Shown piece after piece: positions 41,584 to 51,081 of a stretch of DNA of 64,000 nt. The notes under the pieces are model-generated. The model saw only the letters and a program-made list of their open reading frames with translations. It had not been told where the DNA came from and ran no database searches. The stretch's first letter is position 1; every line of letters begins with the position of its first letter. The stretch is from contig NZ_JAGSCS010000001.1 of NCBI RefSeq assembly GCF_018128025.1, positions 283,419 to 347,418 of the forward strand, read 5' to 3'. This stretch comes from Proteiniclasticum sediminis (GTDB lineage: Bacteria > Bacillota > Clostridia > Clostridiales > Clostridiaceae). The translations under genes were made by a program, and so were the position numbers.

Positions 41584-42494
41584 TACGCTTCCTCCTTCGG
41601 AAGGAGATTGAGGTCCGCCAAAACATTTCGGAGGGCTTCCAGACGTTCTGGCGTGCAGGAGGTGATGGGCCGAACGGGGCTTCCCACGGGAATTCCCATG
41701 ACATTGAGACAGTCCTTCATGACCACGGGGAAACTGCCGTAGTCATAGGTATTGCGCAGGGGAATCAGCCGCATCTGGGCTTCCAGGGCACCGGCGTGAT
41801 CCCCAGCCATGAACTTTTCGTAGATTTCCGTCACCAGGGCCGGCGCCACATTGGCCGTACCGGCCACGCAGCCCGAGCCGCCATAGGCTAACGTGGCATA
41901 GATATAGTAGTCGATGCCGCTGAGCACTTTAAAGTTCGGGATCTCCCGGGTGACCCGGAGATATTCCACCGTCTGGGCAAAATCCATGCTGGTGTTTTTG
42001 ATGCCCACGATGTTGTCGATGTGAGCCAGTCTTTCCAGCAGTTTTACGGAAATGTTATTCGTGGTCTTTCCGGGATTGTTATAGATGAGAATGGGCAGTG
42101 CCGTGGACGCGGCAATGGCGGCAAAGTGCCCATACATTTCCTCCTCATTGGGCTTAATGAACATGGGGGTCAGTACCGTCAGGGCATCGGCCCCCAGTTC
42201 CTCGAAACTTTGCGCTGCCCGAATGGCGGCCTTGGTGGTGATGGCGCCAATCCCCGCATAAACCGGGACCCGTCCCCCCACCGCATCCACCGTGATGGCC
42301 ACGGCCCGCCGCTGGTTTTCCTCATCCATGGCATAAAACTCACCATTGCTGCCCATGACGAATACGCCATGGACGCCGCCGGCCAAGACATGTTCAATGA
42401 CCGCCCGGAGGCCCTTTTCATCCACATTTTCCTGGTCATCCACCGGGGTGATGATGGGCGGAATGACGCCCTTGAGATCTTCCATTTTCAGCAT
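41583..42494 (-). CDS. DHDPS/NAL-family aldolase, probable 5-keto-4-deoxyglucarate aldolase (303 aa)
   Basis: A (beta/alpha)8 barrel of the dihydrodipicolinate synthase superfamily: GSNGEFYAMDEE replaces the GTTGE loop, the proton-relay Tyr is in ILIYNNPG, and the Schiff-base Lys in IVGIKNTSMDF. In this setting it should split 5-keto-4-deoxyglucarate to pyruvate and tartronate semialdehyde, since GarR and a glycerate kinase are in the operon but no GarL is seen. The alternative is a KDG dehydratase (YcbC type). The ATG at 42494 has AAGGAG; the frame runs further upstream without one. Confidence 0.85.
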   Translation of the reverse strand: MLKMEDLKGVIPPIITPVDDQENVDEKGLRAVIEHVLAGGVHGVFVMGSNGEFYAMDEENQRRAVAITVDAVGGRVPVYAGIGAITTKAAIRAAQSFEELGADALTVLTPMFIKPNEEEMYGHFAAIAASTALPILIYNNPGKTTNNISVKLLERLAHIDNIVGIKNTSMDFAQTVEYLRVTREIPNFKVLSGIDYYIYATLAYGGSGCVAGTANVAPALVTEIYEKFMAGDHAGALEAQMRLIPLRNTYDYGSFPVVMKDCLNVMGIPVGSPVRPITSCTPERLEALRNVLADLNLLPKEEA

Positions 42495-42508
42495 GTCGTA
42501 CTCCTTCT

Positions 42509-42530
42509 CCAAAGAGCCCCCGCTCTTTGG
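42509..42530 (-). other. Intercistronic hairpin before the aldolase gene
   Basis: CCAAAGAGC and GCTCTTTGG form a perfect 9-bp stem with a 4-nt loop, directly next to the aldolase ribosome binding site. There is no T run. It could be an mRNA processing or stabilising element. Confidence 0.5.
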
Positions 42531-42569
42531 GGTTATTCATTCTACCTGTATCGTATCATAGCCCGCAGT

Positions 42570-44093
42570 TTAGGTCACGGGAGCCGGATTGAAAAGACAG
42601 AGGGCATTCTCAATCCCCCACTGATCCGCCCAGGTCTTTTTCTCCCCGCTGGCCACCGCCAGAATGTAGTGGAACAGATCCGTGCCCACGGACTCGATGG
42701 TGGCCTCCCCCGTGGCAATGGTTCCGGCATTGATGTCGATGAGATCATGCCACTTGGTGGCCAGTTCAGTCCGGGTGGAAACCTTGATGACCGGGGCCAT
42801 GGCCAGGCCATAGGGCGTTCCCCGTCCCGTGCTGAAGACCTGCAGGGTGATGCCGGAAGCCAGCTGACAGGTGCCGCAGACGAAGTCGCTGGCTGGAGTA
42901 GCCGCAAAGGTCAGTCCTTTTTTCCGAACTTTTTCACCGGCGGAAAGCACATCCACAATGGGACTGGTGCCGGATTTGGCGATGGAGCCCAGACTTTTCT
43001 CCACCACATTGGCCAGCCCACCCTTCTTGTTGCCCGGGGTGGGATTGGCATCGCGATCCACGGAGCCCAGATCCAGATAATGGTCATACCAGGCCATTTC
43101 ATCCTTCATCTTCTGGCCCACCTCCGCGCTGATGGTTCGGGGGGTCAGAAGATGCACGCCGTCTCTCACTTCCGAGACTTCCGAGAAAAGCACCGTCGCT
43201 CCGGCGCGGACCAAAAGATCTGCCGCATAGCCCAAGGCCGGATTAGCCGTCACACCGGAGAAGGCGTCACTGCCGCCGCACTGAAGTCCCACGACCAGAT
43301 CCGATGCGGGACACACTTCCCGTCTTCTGGTATTGAGCCGCTCCAAAATCTTCACCGCCTTCGCCTTGATTTCCTCCACCATGGGCCGAAAGCCCATGCT
43401 TTCCTGAAGAAGCACCAGGTTATCCTGGGGAATGTCCAGGAAGAGCCGTTCCGGAACGAGCTTTTCGCAGCCCAACCCCACCATGAGGAGTTCGCCGCCC
43501 AAATTGGGGTTCTCCGCCAGATTTTTAATCGTCCGAATGGGAATCACCGCGTCAGGGGCGTTGATGGCCACCCCGCAGCCATAGCTGTGGTACATGGGGA
43601 TGATGCCATCCACATGGGGATACCGGGGCAGAAGCGCTTTAAGCTCCTCCACGGCGATGCGCAGAACCCCTTCCACACACTGCACGGTGGTGGTGATGCC
43701 CAGCATGTTCTTTGTGCCCACGGTGCCATCGGGATTTTTATACCCCTGGAAGGTGTATCCCAAAAGGGGTGACTGCTCTGCCGGAATCCTAGTGGCCACG
43801 GGGAGGGCTTCCAGTTCGGGAGCCTGGGGCAGACGAACTTTATGCTCATCGATCCAGCTTCCTTTGGCGATGGGCTCCTTGGCGTAGCCGATGACCTCAC
43901 CATAACGGATGATCTCTTCTTCGGCGGCAAAGTCTTTCAAGGCAATTTTATGGCTCTGGGGAATATGCTCCCGGGCCACCAGCTGGTCATGGATCAGGGT
44001 TCCTGCAGGGATTCCCTTCTCATTGACCACGATCTCCACGTTATCCTGGGGATGGACGCGGATTAGAATTGGTTTTTCTATTCTTTTTTCCAT
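42570..44093 (-). CDS. garD: Galactarate dehydratase GarD (507 aa)
   Basis: The UxaA/GarD fold is complete. An N-terminal SAF domain (residues 1-95) begins with [18 protein letters not shown]. The large domain has [49 protein letters not shown] and [13 protein letters not shown], with the Cys residues of the metal site. It dehydrates meso-galactarate to 5-keto-4-deoxyglucarate. It is slightly shorter than E. coli GarD (523 aa). A strong AAGGAG precedes the ATG. Altronate dehydratase is the alternative family member but does not fit the operon. Confidence 0.92.
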   Translation of the reverse strand: MEKRIEKPILIRVHPQDNVEIVVNEKGIPAGTLIHDQLVAREHIPQSHKIALKDFAAEEEIIRYGEVIGYAKEPIAKGSWIDEHKVRLPQAPELEALPVATRIPAEQSPLLGYTFQGYKNPDGTVGTKNMLGITTTVQCVEGVLRIAVEELKALLPRYPHVDGIIPMYHSYGCGVAINAPDAVIPIRTIKNLAENPNLGGELLMVGLGCEKLVPERLFLDIPQDNLVLLQESMGFRPMVEEIKAKAVKILERLNTRRREVCPASDLVVGLQCGGSDAFSGVTANPALGYAADLLVRAGATVLFSEVSEVRDGVHLLTPRTISAEVGQKMKDEMAWYDHYLDLGSVDRDANPTPGNKKGGLANVVEKSLGSIAKSGTSPIVDVLSAGEKVRKKGLTFAATPASDFVCGTCQLASGITLQVFSTGRGTPYGLAMAPVIKVSTRTELATKWHDLIDINAGTIATGEATIESVGTDLFHYILAVASGEKKTWADQWGIENALCLFNPAPVT

Positions 44094-44137
44094 ACGATCT
44101 CCTTTATTCTAAACCCATGAGGCTCCCAAGAAGCGAA

Positions 44138-44184
44138 AGGACATCCTGCCCAAAATCAAACCTGATTTTTCGGAAGGATGTCCT
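44138..44184 (-). terminator. Compound hairpin between tctA and garD
   Basis: AGGACATCCT and AGGATGTCCT form a 10-bp stem, with an inner AAAATCA/TGATTTT stem. On the minus strand it is followed by TTTCGCTTCTT. It is likely a partial terminator separating transporter and catabolic genes. Confidence 0.7.
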
Positions 44185-44190
44185 GGGATC

Positions 44191-45705
44191 TTAGGCCTCT
44201 ATTGCTTCCTTAGTTTTTTCGGCCAGCATTTTCTGCTGTTTGCTGTAGCGTCGGTTGTCATAGAAGGCATAGGCCAGGGAAGCCAGGATCAGAACCCAGA
44301 TCCAGTTTCCGATGGGGCGGGAGAAGAATACGGAAAGACTTCCGCCGGATCCCTTCAGGGAGTCGATGAAATACTTCTCCAGGTCACGGCCCAGGATAAA
44401 CCCAATGAGGAACGTGGTCACCGGAACGCCCAGTTTGGCAAAGATATACCCCACGATACCGAAGATCAGCAGCGTGATGACATCCACGAGATTTCCGCTT
44501 CGTGTGGAGAATGCTCCCACCACACAGAGAAGGATGATCGCCGGGTAAAGACGGGCTTTGGGAATCTTGATGATGTTCGCCAGGTACTTGATGGGATAGA
44601 ACATGACAAGGAACATGAGGATGTTCGCCAGGAACAGGGCAAAGAGGATGGTGTTCCAGAGTACTGGATTCTGGGTGATGAAGAGGGGGCCCACCTGAAC
44701 GCCCTGGAGCATAAAGGCGCCCACAAGAACGGCGGTGGTGCTGTCTCCGGGGATACCCAGGGAAAGAAGCGGAACCAGGGCTCCGCCGGTGAGTCCGTTG
44801 TTGGAGGATTCACTGGCCACCAGGCCTTCTACCGCTCCGGTACCCAGTTTCTCCGGCTCCTTGGACCAGGTTTTCGCCTGGGAGTATGCCAGAAGTGATG
44901 CAGCGCTTCCGCCGATGCCCGGAAGAATTCCCATGAAGGTGCCAATGCTCGAGGAACGGAACACATTCACCAGCTGCCCCTTGAAATCCCGGATATGGAA
45001 TTTTTTCGTTTGCTCTCCGCGAAGCACATTTTCGCCCATAATAGCTTGTTTCATCCCGAGTTCGGATTCTTCAAAGAGTTGGGAGAAGGCGAAGAGCCCA
45101 ATGAGCACCGGAAGAAGCTGGAATCCATCTCTTAGGCCGGTGCGGAACATCGTCGGAACCATACGGATGGTCTGGTTATCCGGGAAGATGCCCATGAGGG
45201 AGATAAAGACCCCCAGAAAACCCGCGAAGATGCCCAGGGTCATCTTTCCCTTGGACAATGCGGCGATGATGGTCAGGGAGAAGAGGATGATGAGGAACTT
45301 CTCCACGGCAGAGAACTTAATGGCCAAATCCGCTAAGATGGGGGTAAACAAGGCCAGCACGATCAAACTGATGATGCCGCCCATGAGCGAAGCCGTAATC
45401 CCGATTCTTAAGGCCCGAACGCCTTCTCCTCGCTTGGCCATGGGGTGACCGTCAAATCCGGTGGTAACCGAAGATGGAGTTCCGGGAATATTGATGAGGA
45501 TGGCCGGAACAAGACCTCCGCTGATGCCGCCCACATAGAGGCCTAAGAGAAGATACATGGAGGTACCCAGATCATAGGCATAGGTCAAGGGCAGGAAGAT
45601 GGCCACGGCCATGGTGGCCGTCATGCCGGGGAGTGCCCCGAAGATAATTCCGATGACCACACCCAGGAGGGAGACTAGTACTTGGACAATTCCGAATTCA
45701 AACAT
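44191..45705 (-). CDS. tctA: Tripartite tricarboxylate transporter large membrane subunit TctA (504 aa)
   Basis: The TctA family motif GALPGMTATMAVAIFLPLTY near the N-terminus is followed by GGISGGLVPAILINIPGTPS and a later ALVPLLSLGIPGDSTTAVLV, the inverted-repeat signature of this 12-helix protein. It moves a substrate delivered by TctC with the help of TctB. In this operon the substrate is most likely glucarate or galactarate. The ATG at 45705, with AGGAGG at 12 nt, gives the standard length; the frame extends upstream without a site. Confidence 0.95.
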   Translation of the reverse strand: MFEFGIVQVLVSLLGVVIGIIFGALPGMTATMAVAIFLPLTYAYDLGTSMYLLLGLYVGGISGGLVPAILINIPGTPSSVTTGFDGHPMAKRGEGVRALRIGITASLMGGIISLIVLALFTPILADLAIKFSAVEKFLIILFSLTIIAALSKGKMTLGIFAGFLGVFISLMGIFPDNQTIRMVPTMFRTGLRDGFQLLPVLIGLFAFSQLFEESELGMKQAIMGENVLRGEQTKKFHIRDFKGQLVNVFRSSSIGTFMGILPGIGGSAASLLAYSQAKTWSKEPEKLGTGAVEGLVASESSNNGLTGGALVPLLSLGIPGDSTTAVLVGAFMLQGVQVGPLFITQNPVLWNTILFALFLANILMFLVMFYPIKYLANIIKIPKARLYPAIILLCVVGAFSTRSGNLVDVITLLIFGIVGYIFAKLGVPVTTFLIGFILGRDLEKYFIDSLKGSGGSLSVFFSRPIGNWIWVLILASLAYAFYDNRRYSKQQKMLAEKTKEAIEA

Positions 45706-45724
45706 TTTCGTTCGTAACCTCCTT

Positions 45725-46132
45725 TTAAGGCAGTGTGATACTGAAGATATAGCCAAAAACAAACCAGACCAGGAGCGTCTCCACGGCGGAAATGCCGAAG
45801 GAAACCAGAAGGTCTTTTTTCCCAAACTTTCCATCATACAGAATGTTGAAAAGTCCAATGAAGAGGATGCTGGCCAGGATGAAGCCCAGGACATTCATGA
45901 GCACCAGGTAGAGGACCAGCAGCACCAATGTGCCGAATAATTTCACTTTATCGTAATTTTCCTCAAAGAAATGCTTTCCTTTGAAGTCAAAGAGCTTTCG
46001 ATTTTCCTTCTTGGCTTTCAGTACCGTCTGAATGACAATGACACAAGCCAGGATGACCAGGATCCAGAAGACGATTTTGGGGAAAACCGTATGGGACTGG
46101 GAATGGACGATTTTCAATTTGATGTCCGGCAT
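45725..46132 (-). CDS. tctB: Tripartite tricarboxylate transporter small membrane subunit TctB (135 aa)
   Basis: Four hydrophobic segments: IVFWILVILACVIVIQTVL, LFGTLVLLVLYLVLMNVLGF, ASILFIGLFNILY and a C-terminal one ending FVFGYIFSITLP. Size and layout are those of TctB, the small partner of TctA. The ATG at 46132 has AAGGAG at 7 nt. It lies between tctC and tctA in the usual order. Confidence 0.9.
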   Translation of the reverse strand: MPDIKLKIVHSQSHTVFPKIVFWILVILACVIVIQTVLKAKKENRKLFDFKGKHFFEENYDKVKLFGTLVLLVLYLVLMNVLGFILASILFIGLFNILYDGKFGKKDLLVSFGISAVETLLVWFVFGYIFSITLP

Positions 46133-46161
46133 TTTCTTGCTCCTTTGCACATTAATGGAAA

Positions 46162-46188
46162 ATGGGGGCCATGGTTCACAGCCCCCAT
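46162..46188 (-). terminator. Intercistronic hairpin between tctC and tctB
   Basis: ATGGGGGC and GCCCCCAT form a perfect 8-bp stem, followed on the minus strand by TTTCC. It fits a leaky terminator that keeps the binding protein in excess over the membrane subunits. Confidence 0.65.
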
Positions 46189-46200
46189 GAGTTTTAGGGT

Positions 46201-47241
46201 TTACTTCACGGTCAGGTCATCCAGGGAAGGTGCTGCCTGAATGAGAGCATCCAGGGAATCACGCTTGGCCTTGATGTAGGTATCGGTTTCAGAAGAGGGC
46301 TTGAAGGCCACCTTGTACTCCAGTTTGCCCATGGCTTCGATAAACTCGGGGTTCTTGGAGATTTCTTCTGCTGCCTTGTCCAGCTCAGCAACGAGGGCTG
46401 GATCGGTTCCCTTGGGCAGGTAGATGATGAAATCCTTGGAGAAGGAGAAGGGCTCGCCATTGAGGGTAACGCCCATGCTCTTGAAGGTCGGCATATCGAC
46501 GCCGTCGATTTCATCCAGAGCGCCCACAAACTTCATCTTCAACTTGGCATCCACGCCATCGGCGGTGTACTGAAGGAGGGAGCTGTAGTCGGCGAAGATC
46601 ACGTCCGTGTTGCCATCCCAGAGCATCTGGGACTTTTCAGCGGTGGATCCGCCCACAACCACCTGAATGCGGTCTGCCACATCCTGGCCGTACTCTTCCA
46701 CAACCCACTCATAGTAGGAGATGAATCCGATATGGGAAACGCCGCCGGCTTCTACAGCAACTCTTGCGATCTCTGCAGGGTTAGCCTTCAGGTAGTCCGC
46801 CATTTCCTTCATGTCGTCATAGGGTGCAGTGGAAAGGGCTGCAAACAGGGATCCGGGGTTGGTCCCGATACGGGGTCCGACCACCATGTTTTCCAGGGCA
46901 TATTTGTCTTCGAAAGCACCGAAGGAAATGCCCAGGTAGGTCATGTCATGGAACATCATGATGGTGGTTCCATCGGCCTTGGCCGTGGAGATAGCTTCAA
47001 AAGCAGGGCCTGCGCCTACGGCGTCAACTTTGGTATTGGCCGCAATGGCTTTGGCCAGATAACGCATAGCGGTGTCTGCAATGAGGTAGGAGTCGCCCGT
47101 GGTGGATGTGGATCCAATGACCACGCGGACATTCTTCCCCTTGAAGGAGTTCTCCACCGTCTTTTTGCATCCAGCGAAGGCCCCCAGGGACACCATGATC
47201 AGCAAGGTCAGGACGAACAGTTTCTTCATCGTCTTTTTCAT
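46201..47241 (-). CDS. tctC: Tripartite tricarboxylate transporter substrate-binding lipoprotein TctC (346 aa)
   Basis: A lipoprotein signal peptide ends at GAFAGCKK. The mature protein is a TctC/Bug-type binding fold, with NVRVVIGSTSTTGDSYLIAD near the start and GTTIMMFHDMTYLG, VVGGSTAEKSQMLWDGNTDV later. Bug proteins usually bind carboxylates, so a hexarate is a fair guess. The ATG at 47241 follows GGGGGA. Transcribed after gudD and before tctB. Confidence 0.9.
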   Translation of the reverse strand: MKKTMKKLFVLTLLIMVSLGAFAGCKKTVENSFKGKNVRVVIGSTSTTGDSYLIADTAMRYLAKAIAANTKVDAVGAGPAFEAISTAKADGTTIMMFHDMTYLGISFGAFEDKYALENMVVGPRIGTNPGSLFAALSTAPYDDMKEMADYLKANPAEIARVAVEAGGVSHIGFISYYEWVVEEYGQDVADRIQVVVGGSTAEKSQMLWDGNTDVIFADYSSLLQYTADGVDAKLKMKFVGALDEIDGVDMPTFKSMGVTLNGEPFSFSKDFIIYLPKGTDPALVAELDKAAEEISKNPEFIEAMGKLEYKVAFKPSSETDTYIKAKRDSLDALIQAAPSLDDLTVK

Positions 47242-47310
47242 TCTTTTTTTCCCCCTAAATAATCTTTCCTCTATACACTTGGTTGCCCAAGACAAAAGGT
47301 GAATGTGTGC

Positions 47311-48636
47311 TTAGCGGACGAGACACGGCCGCTTGGCGTCAAATTTCCAGCCTGGAATCAGATACTGCATGCCGATGGCATCATTTCGCGCCCCGAGGCA
47401 GTTGTCCAGGTAGAGCTGATGGGCTTTCAGGACCTGATCCCGGTCCACTTCGATGCCGAGACCCGGTGTTTTGGGGATCTCAATGCAGCCGTTGACGATT
47501 TCCATGGGCTTCACTGTGAGGCGTTCCAGCCCTTCCTGCCAGATCCAGTGGGTATCGATGGCATTGATTTCTCCAGGCACTGCCGCAGCCGTATGGGCCA
47601 CCATGGCCAAGGAGATATCGAAATGGTTGTTGGAATGGCATCCCCAGGTGAGGCCGAACTCATGGCACATCTGCCCTACCCGGACAGAACCGGACATGGT
47701 CCAGAAGTGTGGATCCGCCAAGGGAATGTCCACGGACTGCAGGGCTACGGAATGGGCCATTTCCCGCCAGTCGGTGGCGATCATGTTCGTCGCCGTGGGT
47801 AGCCCCGTGGCTCGCCGAAACTCCGCCAGAATCTCCCGTCCGGAGAAGACACCTTCTGCACCGCAGGGATCCTCACAGTAGGTAAGAATGCCATGCATTC
47901 CCTTGCAAAGTTCCACCGCGTCCTTGAGGAGCCATCCGCCGTTGGGATCCAGGGTGATTCTCGCTTCCGGATAGGCTTCTTTCAGAGCCCTGACGGCCTT
48001 CATCTCTTCCTTCCCGGCCATGACTCCGCCTTTTAGCTTGAAGTCGAGGAATCCATATTTCTCCTTGGTTGCCTTGGCCAGAGCCACTATGGCTTCCGGA
48101 GTCATGGCTTCCTCATGGCGAAGCCGGTACCAGTCGGTCTCCTCTTCCGGATGGCTGTCATAGGGAAGATCGGTTTTCGTCCGGTCTCCGATGTAGAAGA
48201 GATAGGAGAGCATCCGTACGCTTTCCCGCTGCTGGCCTTCGCCCAGAAGCGAGGCCACGGGAACACCCAGGTGCTTGCCCAGAAGATCCAGGAGCGGGGC
48301 TTCGATGGCGGTGACCACATGGACTCCGGTGCGCAGATCAAAGGTCTGGGCTCCCCGCACGTCGTCCTCTTTGCCCTGGAGGCTTTCTTTTACTTTGAGC
48401 AGCGTGTTCTTATAGTCGCCCACGGAGGTGCCGATGACCAGAGCCTTGGCCCCTTCCAGCGCCTTCGTGATCTTTTCCCCTCCGGGAACTTCGCCCACGC
48501 CGGTCTTTCCTTCACTGTCCGTGAGAATGACGATGTTTCGGGTAAAGTAAGGGGAATGGGCTCCGCTGAGATTAAGAAGCATACTGTCTTTTCCCGCCAC
48601 GGGGAAGACTTCCATCTTTGTTATCGTTGGTGTCAT
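47311..48636 (-). CDS. gudD: Glucarate dehydratase GudD (441 aa)
   Basis: An enolase-superfamily barrel of the glucarate dehydratase type. The catalytic Lys pair is in FLDFKLKGG, metal ligands are in [17 protein letters not shown] and TNMIATDW, and the catalytic His is in [10 protein letters not shown]. It removes water from D-glucarate (and L-idarate) to give 5-keto-4-deoxyglucarate. The length is typical. Two ATGs are adjacent; the second (48636) has better spacing from AAGGAGG, and 48639 would add one Met. Confidence 0.95.
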   Translation of the reverse strand: MTPTITKMEVFPVAGKDSMLLNLSGAHSPYFTRNIVILTDSEGKTGVGEVPGGEKITKALEGAKALVIGTSVGDYKNTLLKVKESLQGKEDDVRGAQTFDLRTGVHVVTAIEAPLLDLLGKHLGVPVASLLGEGQQRESVRMLSYLFYIGDRTKTDLPYDSHPEEETDWYRLRHEEAMTPEAIVALAKATKEKYGFLDFKLKGGVMAGKEEMKAVRALKEAYPEARITLDPNGGWLLKDAVELCKGMHGILTYCEDPCGAEGVFSGREILAEFRRATGLPTATNMIATDWREMAHSVALQSVDIPLADPHFWTMSGSVRVGQMCHEFGLTWGCHSNNHFDISLAMVAHTAAAVPGEINAIDTHWIWQEGLERLTVKPMEIVNGCIEIPKTPGLGIEVDRDQVLKAHQLYLDNCLGARNDAIGMQYLIPGWKFDAKRPCLVR

Positions 48637-48672
48637 CATTTCCTCCTTCTGCTTTCCGGTGATTCCGAAGAA

Positions 48673-49557
48673 TTACCGGGTCAGCTCCACATTGGACAGT
48701 TTTTCATAATACTTCAGAATGCTGGAATGATCTTCCTTCTGATAGCCATGGGCCTTCAGCGTCTGCATGATTTCCATGGCCTGTCCCGTCAGGGGAAGGG
48801 CAGCGGAAACGGCATGGCCCGCATTCAGGGCGTTGTTCAGGTCCTTGATGTGCAGTTCGATGCGGAATCCCGGATCAAACTTGCGGTCCATCATGAGGGG
48901 GGCCTTGGCATCCAGCACGGTGGAACCGGCTAAGCCTCCGCGAATTGCCTGGTACACCAGATCAGCACTGGCCCCGGCCTTTTGGGCGAAGGTCAGCGCT
49001 TCGGCCACGGCGGAGATATTGAGAGCCACGATGATCTGGTTTGCCAGTTTGGCGATGTTCCCCGCCCCCAGTTCGCCCACATAGACCACGGAGCCTGCCA
49101 TGACCTTCAGCAGTTCGTAATAGGTGTCAAAATCAGCTCGCTCGCCGCCCACCATGACAGACAGGGTGCCATCGATGGCCTTGGGTTCTCCGCCGGAAAC
49201 CGGTGCATCCAGCATGCGGATCCCCTTCTTCTTCAGCGCAGCGCCAATGGCCTGGCTTTCCGTGGGATCGATGGAACTCATGTCGATGAGGATCGTTCCC
49301 TCTTTTGCTGCGTCGAGGATTCCATTCTCACCAAGAGCCACGGTGCGTACATGGGGGGAGTTGGGCAGCATGGTGATGATCACATCACACTGGGCAGCTA
49401 CTTCTGCCCCATTTTTTGCGGAAGTGGCGCCCAGGGCCACAAGTTCTTCCACCGATGAGGCATTGAAGTCACAGACCACCAGTTTATGGCCCGCCTTCAC
49501 CAAATTCTTGCTCATGGGCTTTCCCATGATGCCCAGACCGATAAATCCTAATTTCAT
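48673..49557 (-). CDS. garR: 2-hydroxy-3-oxopropionate (tartronate semialdehyde) reductase GarR (294 aa)
   Basis: A beta-hydroxyacid dehydrogenase: the N-terminal NAD-binding MKLGFIGLGIMGKPMSKNL, the substrate loop DAPVSGGEPKAIDGTLSVMV, and the catalytic Lys in GAGNIAKLANQI. It reduces tartronate semialdehyde to D-glycerate, which the glycerate kinase then uses. The ATG at 49557 has AAGGAG at 8 nt. It is the first gene of the hexarate operon, 36 nt before gudD. Confidence 0.93.
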   Translation of the reverse strand: MKLGFIGLGIMGKPMSKNLVKAGHKLVVCDFNASSVEELVALGATSAKNGAEVAAQCDVIITMLPNSPHVRTVALGENGILDAAKEGTILIDMSSIDPTESQAIGAALKKKGIRMLDAPVSGGEPKAIDGTLSVMVGGERADFDTYYELLKVMAGSVVYVGELGAGNIAKLANQIIVALNISAVAEALTFAQKAGASADLVYQAIRGGLAGSTVLDAKAPLMMDRKFDPGFRIELHIKDLNNALNAGHAVSAALPLTGQAMEIMQTLKAHGYQKEDHSSILKYYEKLSNVELTR

Positions 49558-49638
49558 CTCTTCGTCTCCTTTGTCACGTTCTCTTGTCAAGCCTCAAACA
49601 ATCTCCAGGAATGTTAAGCTTTACATTGGACAGTTTTC

Positions 49639-49644
49639 ATTATA
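49639..49644 (-). promoter_or_regulatory. -10 box of the hexarate operon
   Basis: TATAAT on the minus strand lies about 80 nt upstream of garR, with no recognisable -35 box. That suits activator-dependent expression, presumably by the adjacent CdaR-like protein. Confidence 0.55.
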
Positions 49645-49682
49645 CGGGACCGATTTCAAAAAGGACATGTGACGGGGATATT

Positions 49683-49725
49683 AAAAAAAAAGCAAATCGT
49701 TGTATTCCGAGTACAACAATTTGCT
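49683..49725 (-). terminator. cdaR terminator
   Basis: AGCAAAT-GTTGT pairs with ACAAC-ATTTGCT (one bulged position), followed on the minus strand by nine T. It lies about 115 nt after the cdaR stop. Confidence 0.9.
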
Positions 49726-49840
49726 TGTTTGTGAAATATTGTCATTCCAAGGGTGTAAACCATCTCAATCCGGTCCAGTTTTGGCCCTTGGGGAGATGCT
49801 CTCCAAGAGTTTTGCCCTTCATTTCCGAATTGTGAAGGAT

Positions 49841-50983
49841 TTAGCGCTTATTCTTGAAGTAGTAGGCCAGTTCGTTGAAAAACTCCCGGTCCTCGGCTTT
49901 CTGCACGGGGTCTAGATTGAGGATCTCTTTCAGCTTGTTCAGGCGAAACAGCATGGTGTTGCGATGGATGAACAGCTCCTTGGCACTGTAGACGATGTTG
50001 TAGTTGTTATTTCGAAGGGCTTCCACAATCTCCACCATCTGCTTCTTCTCTTCTTCGGAGAGGAGTCCCTCATAGGCATTGAACACCTCGTTATAGGCTT
50101 TGATGTTGGCTAGGCTCCGGTAATAGTTCAGTACATGGTCATTGAAGTAGCAGATCCCCTGCTTTTCCTTCACCTGAAGGCTGAGCTCCTGGGCATGGAG
50201 AAAGGATTTACGGTAATGGAGAAAGCGATTCTGCAGCGATCCCACATAGAACCGGAAATTCTCCCGGGAACACCCTTCGGGCAGATCGGAAAGGAAGCTT
50301 TCCACATAGGCTTCGATTTTCTCCTTGTAGTCCCGAATGGCTTCTCCGGGATCTGCCCTCAGGGATTTCAGGAGAATAATGTCCTCATTCCGGGCGGTGG
50401 TCAGAAGATCATGGTGCGAATGCCCTTCTGCCTTTTGGAGCCCATCCAGAATCCGGTGACTCTTTAAGGCGGGATCCCATTTGATGACCATACAGACCCT
50501 CGTCATAGCCTGGTCCACATCGAGCTTTTCCGCCATATTGGCGGCTATGCCTTCATCCGATGCCTCGTCAAAAAGGAGATAATAAAGAAACTGCTCCGTC
50601 TTGTCCTTCATCTTCCGTTCATTCTGCATCTGGATCTCATACTCCAGCATGGCTTCCATGGACGTTTTCACCAGATTGGCGAAGGAATGGACATTTTCCG
50701 GATTTCCCGTGACGCAGATGACTCCCACATGGCGGTTCTTATAGTCGATGAAAAGATTCACCCCGGGCTTTGTGCCCAGGTAGAGCTGATCCTCTTTCAC
50801 CACCCCGCTGTCCCGGGTTCCCTCCAGCATCCGAAAAGCCACCTCATGGAAATTCCCCACGCGGGTGGCATCTTTACTGGCGATGATGATCCCCTTGTCA
50901 TTCATGATATTGATATTATATTCCAGATGTTTTGCGGTTTTATCGATAAATTTCTGCGCCAGCGCCGGTTCTAAAATGGACAA
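49841..50983 (-). CDS. cdaR: CdaR-type sugar diacid regulator (380 aa)
   Basis: The N-terminal sugar-diacid recognition domain (residues 1-130) starts LEPALAQKFIDKTAKHLEYN and includes FIDYKNRHVGVICVTGNPE. The C-terminal PucR-type helix-turn-helix has AKELFIHRNTMLFRLNKLKE. CdaR activates glucarate, galactarate and glycerate genes when a diacid is bound, which matches the adjacent operon. A TTG at 50983 has GAGGAGG 8 nt upstream, and an ATG at 51022 has no site, so TTG is preferred. Its own near-consensus promoter lies upstream. Confidence 0.92.
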   Translation of the reverse strand: MSILEPALAQKFIDKTAKHLEYNINIMNDKGIIIASKDATRVGNFHEVAFRMLEGTRDSGVVKEDQLYLGTKPGVNLFIDYKNRHVGVICVTGNPENVHSFANLVKTSMEAMLEYEIQMQNERKMKDKTEQFLYYLLFDEASDEGIAANMAEKLDVDQAMTRVCMVIKWDPALKSHRILDGLQKAEGHSHHDLLTTARNEDIILLKSLRADPGEAIRDYKEKIEAYVESFLSDLPEGCSRENFRFYVGSLQNRFLHYRKSFLHAQELSLQVKEKQGICYFNDHVLNYYRSLANIKAYNEVFNAYEGLLSEEEKKQMVEIVEALRNNNYNIVYSAKELFIHRNTMLFRLNKLKEILNLDPVQKAEDREFFNELAYYFKNKR

Positions 50984-51030
50984 TGGCCTAGCCTCCTCAA
51001 ATGGTTCAGTGAGTACGTTCAACTAGATTT

Positions 51031-51059
51031 ACTTTATCGGCAAACCCCGCTTTTGTCAA
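51031..51059 (-). promoter_or_regulatory. cdaR promoter
   Basis: On the minus strand TTGACA (51054-51059) and TAAAGT (51031-51036) are separated by 17 nt. Confidence 0.8.
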
Positions 51060-51081
51060 ACCTTAAACAGCGAAAAAACCT

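Noticed and set aside
42021-43772. 583-codon plus-strand open frame opposite garD and the aldolase gene
   Set aside because: It spans two well-supported minus-strand genes, and its protein is His/Gly rich without any family motif; it is a shadow of their codon usage.
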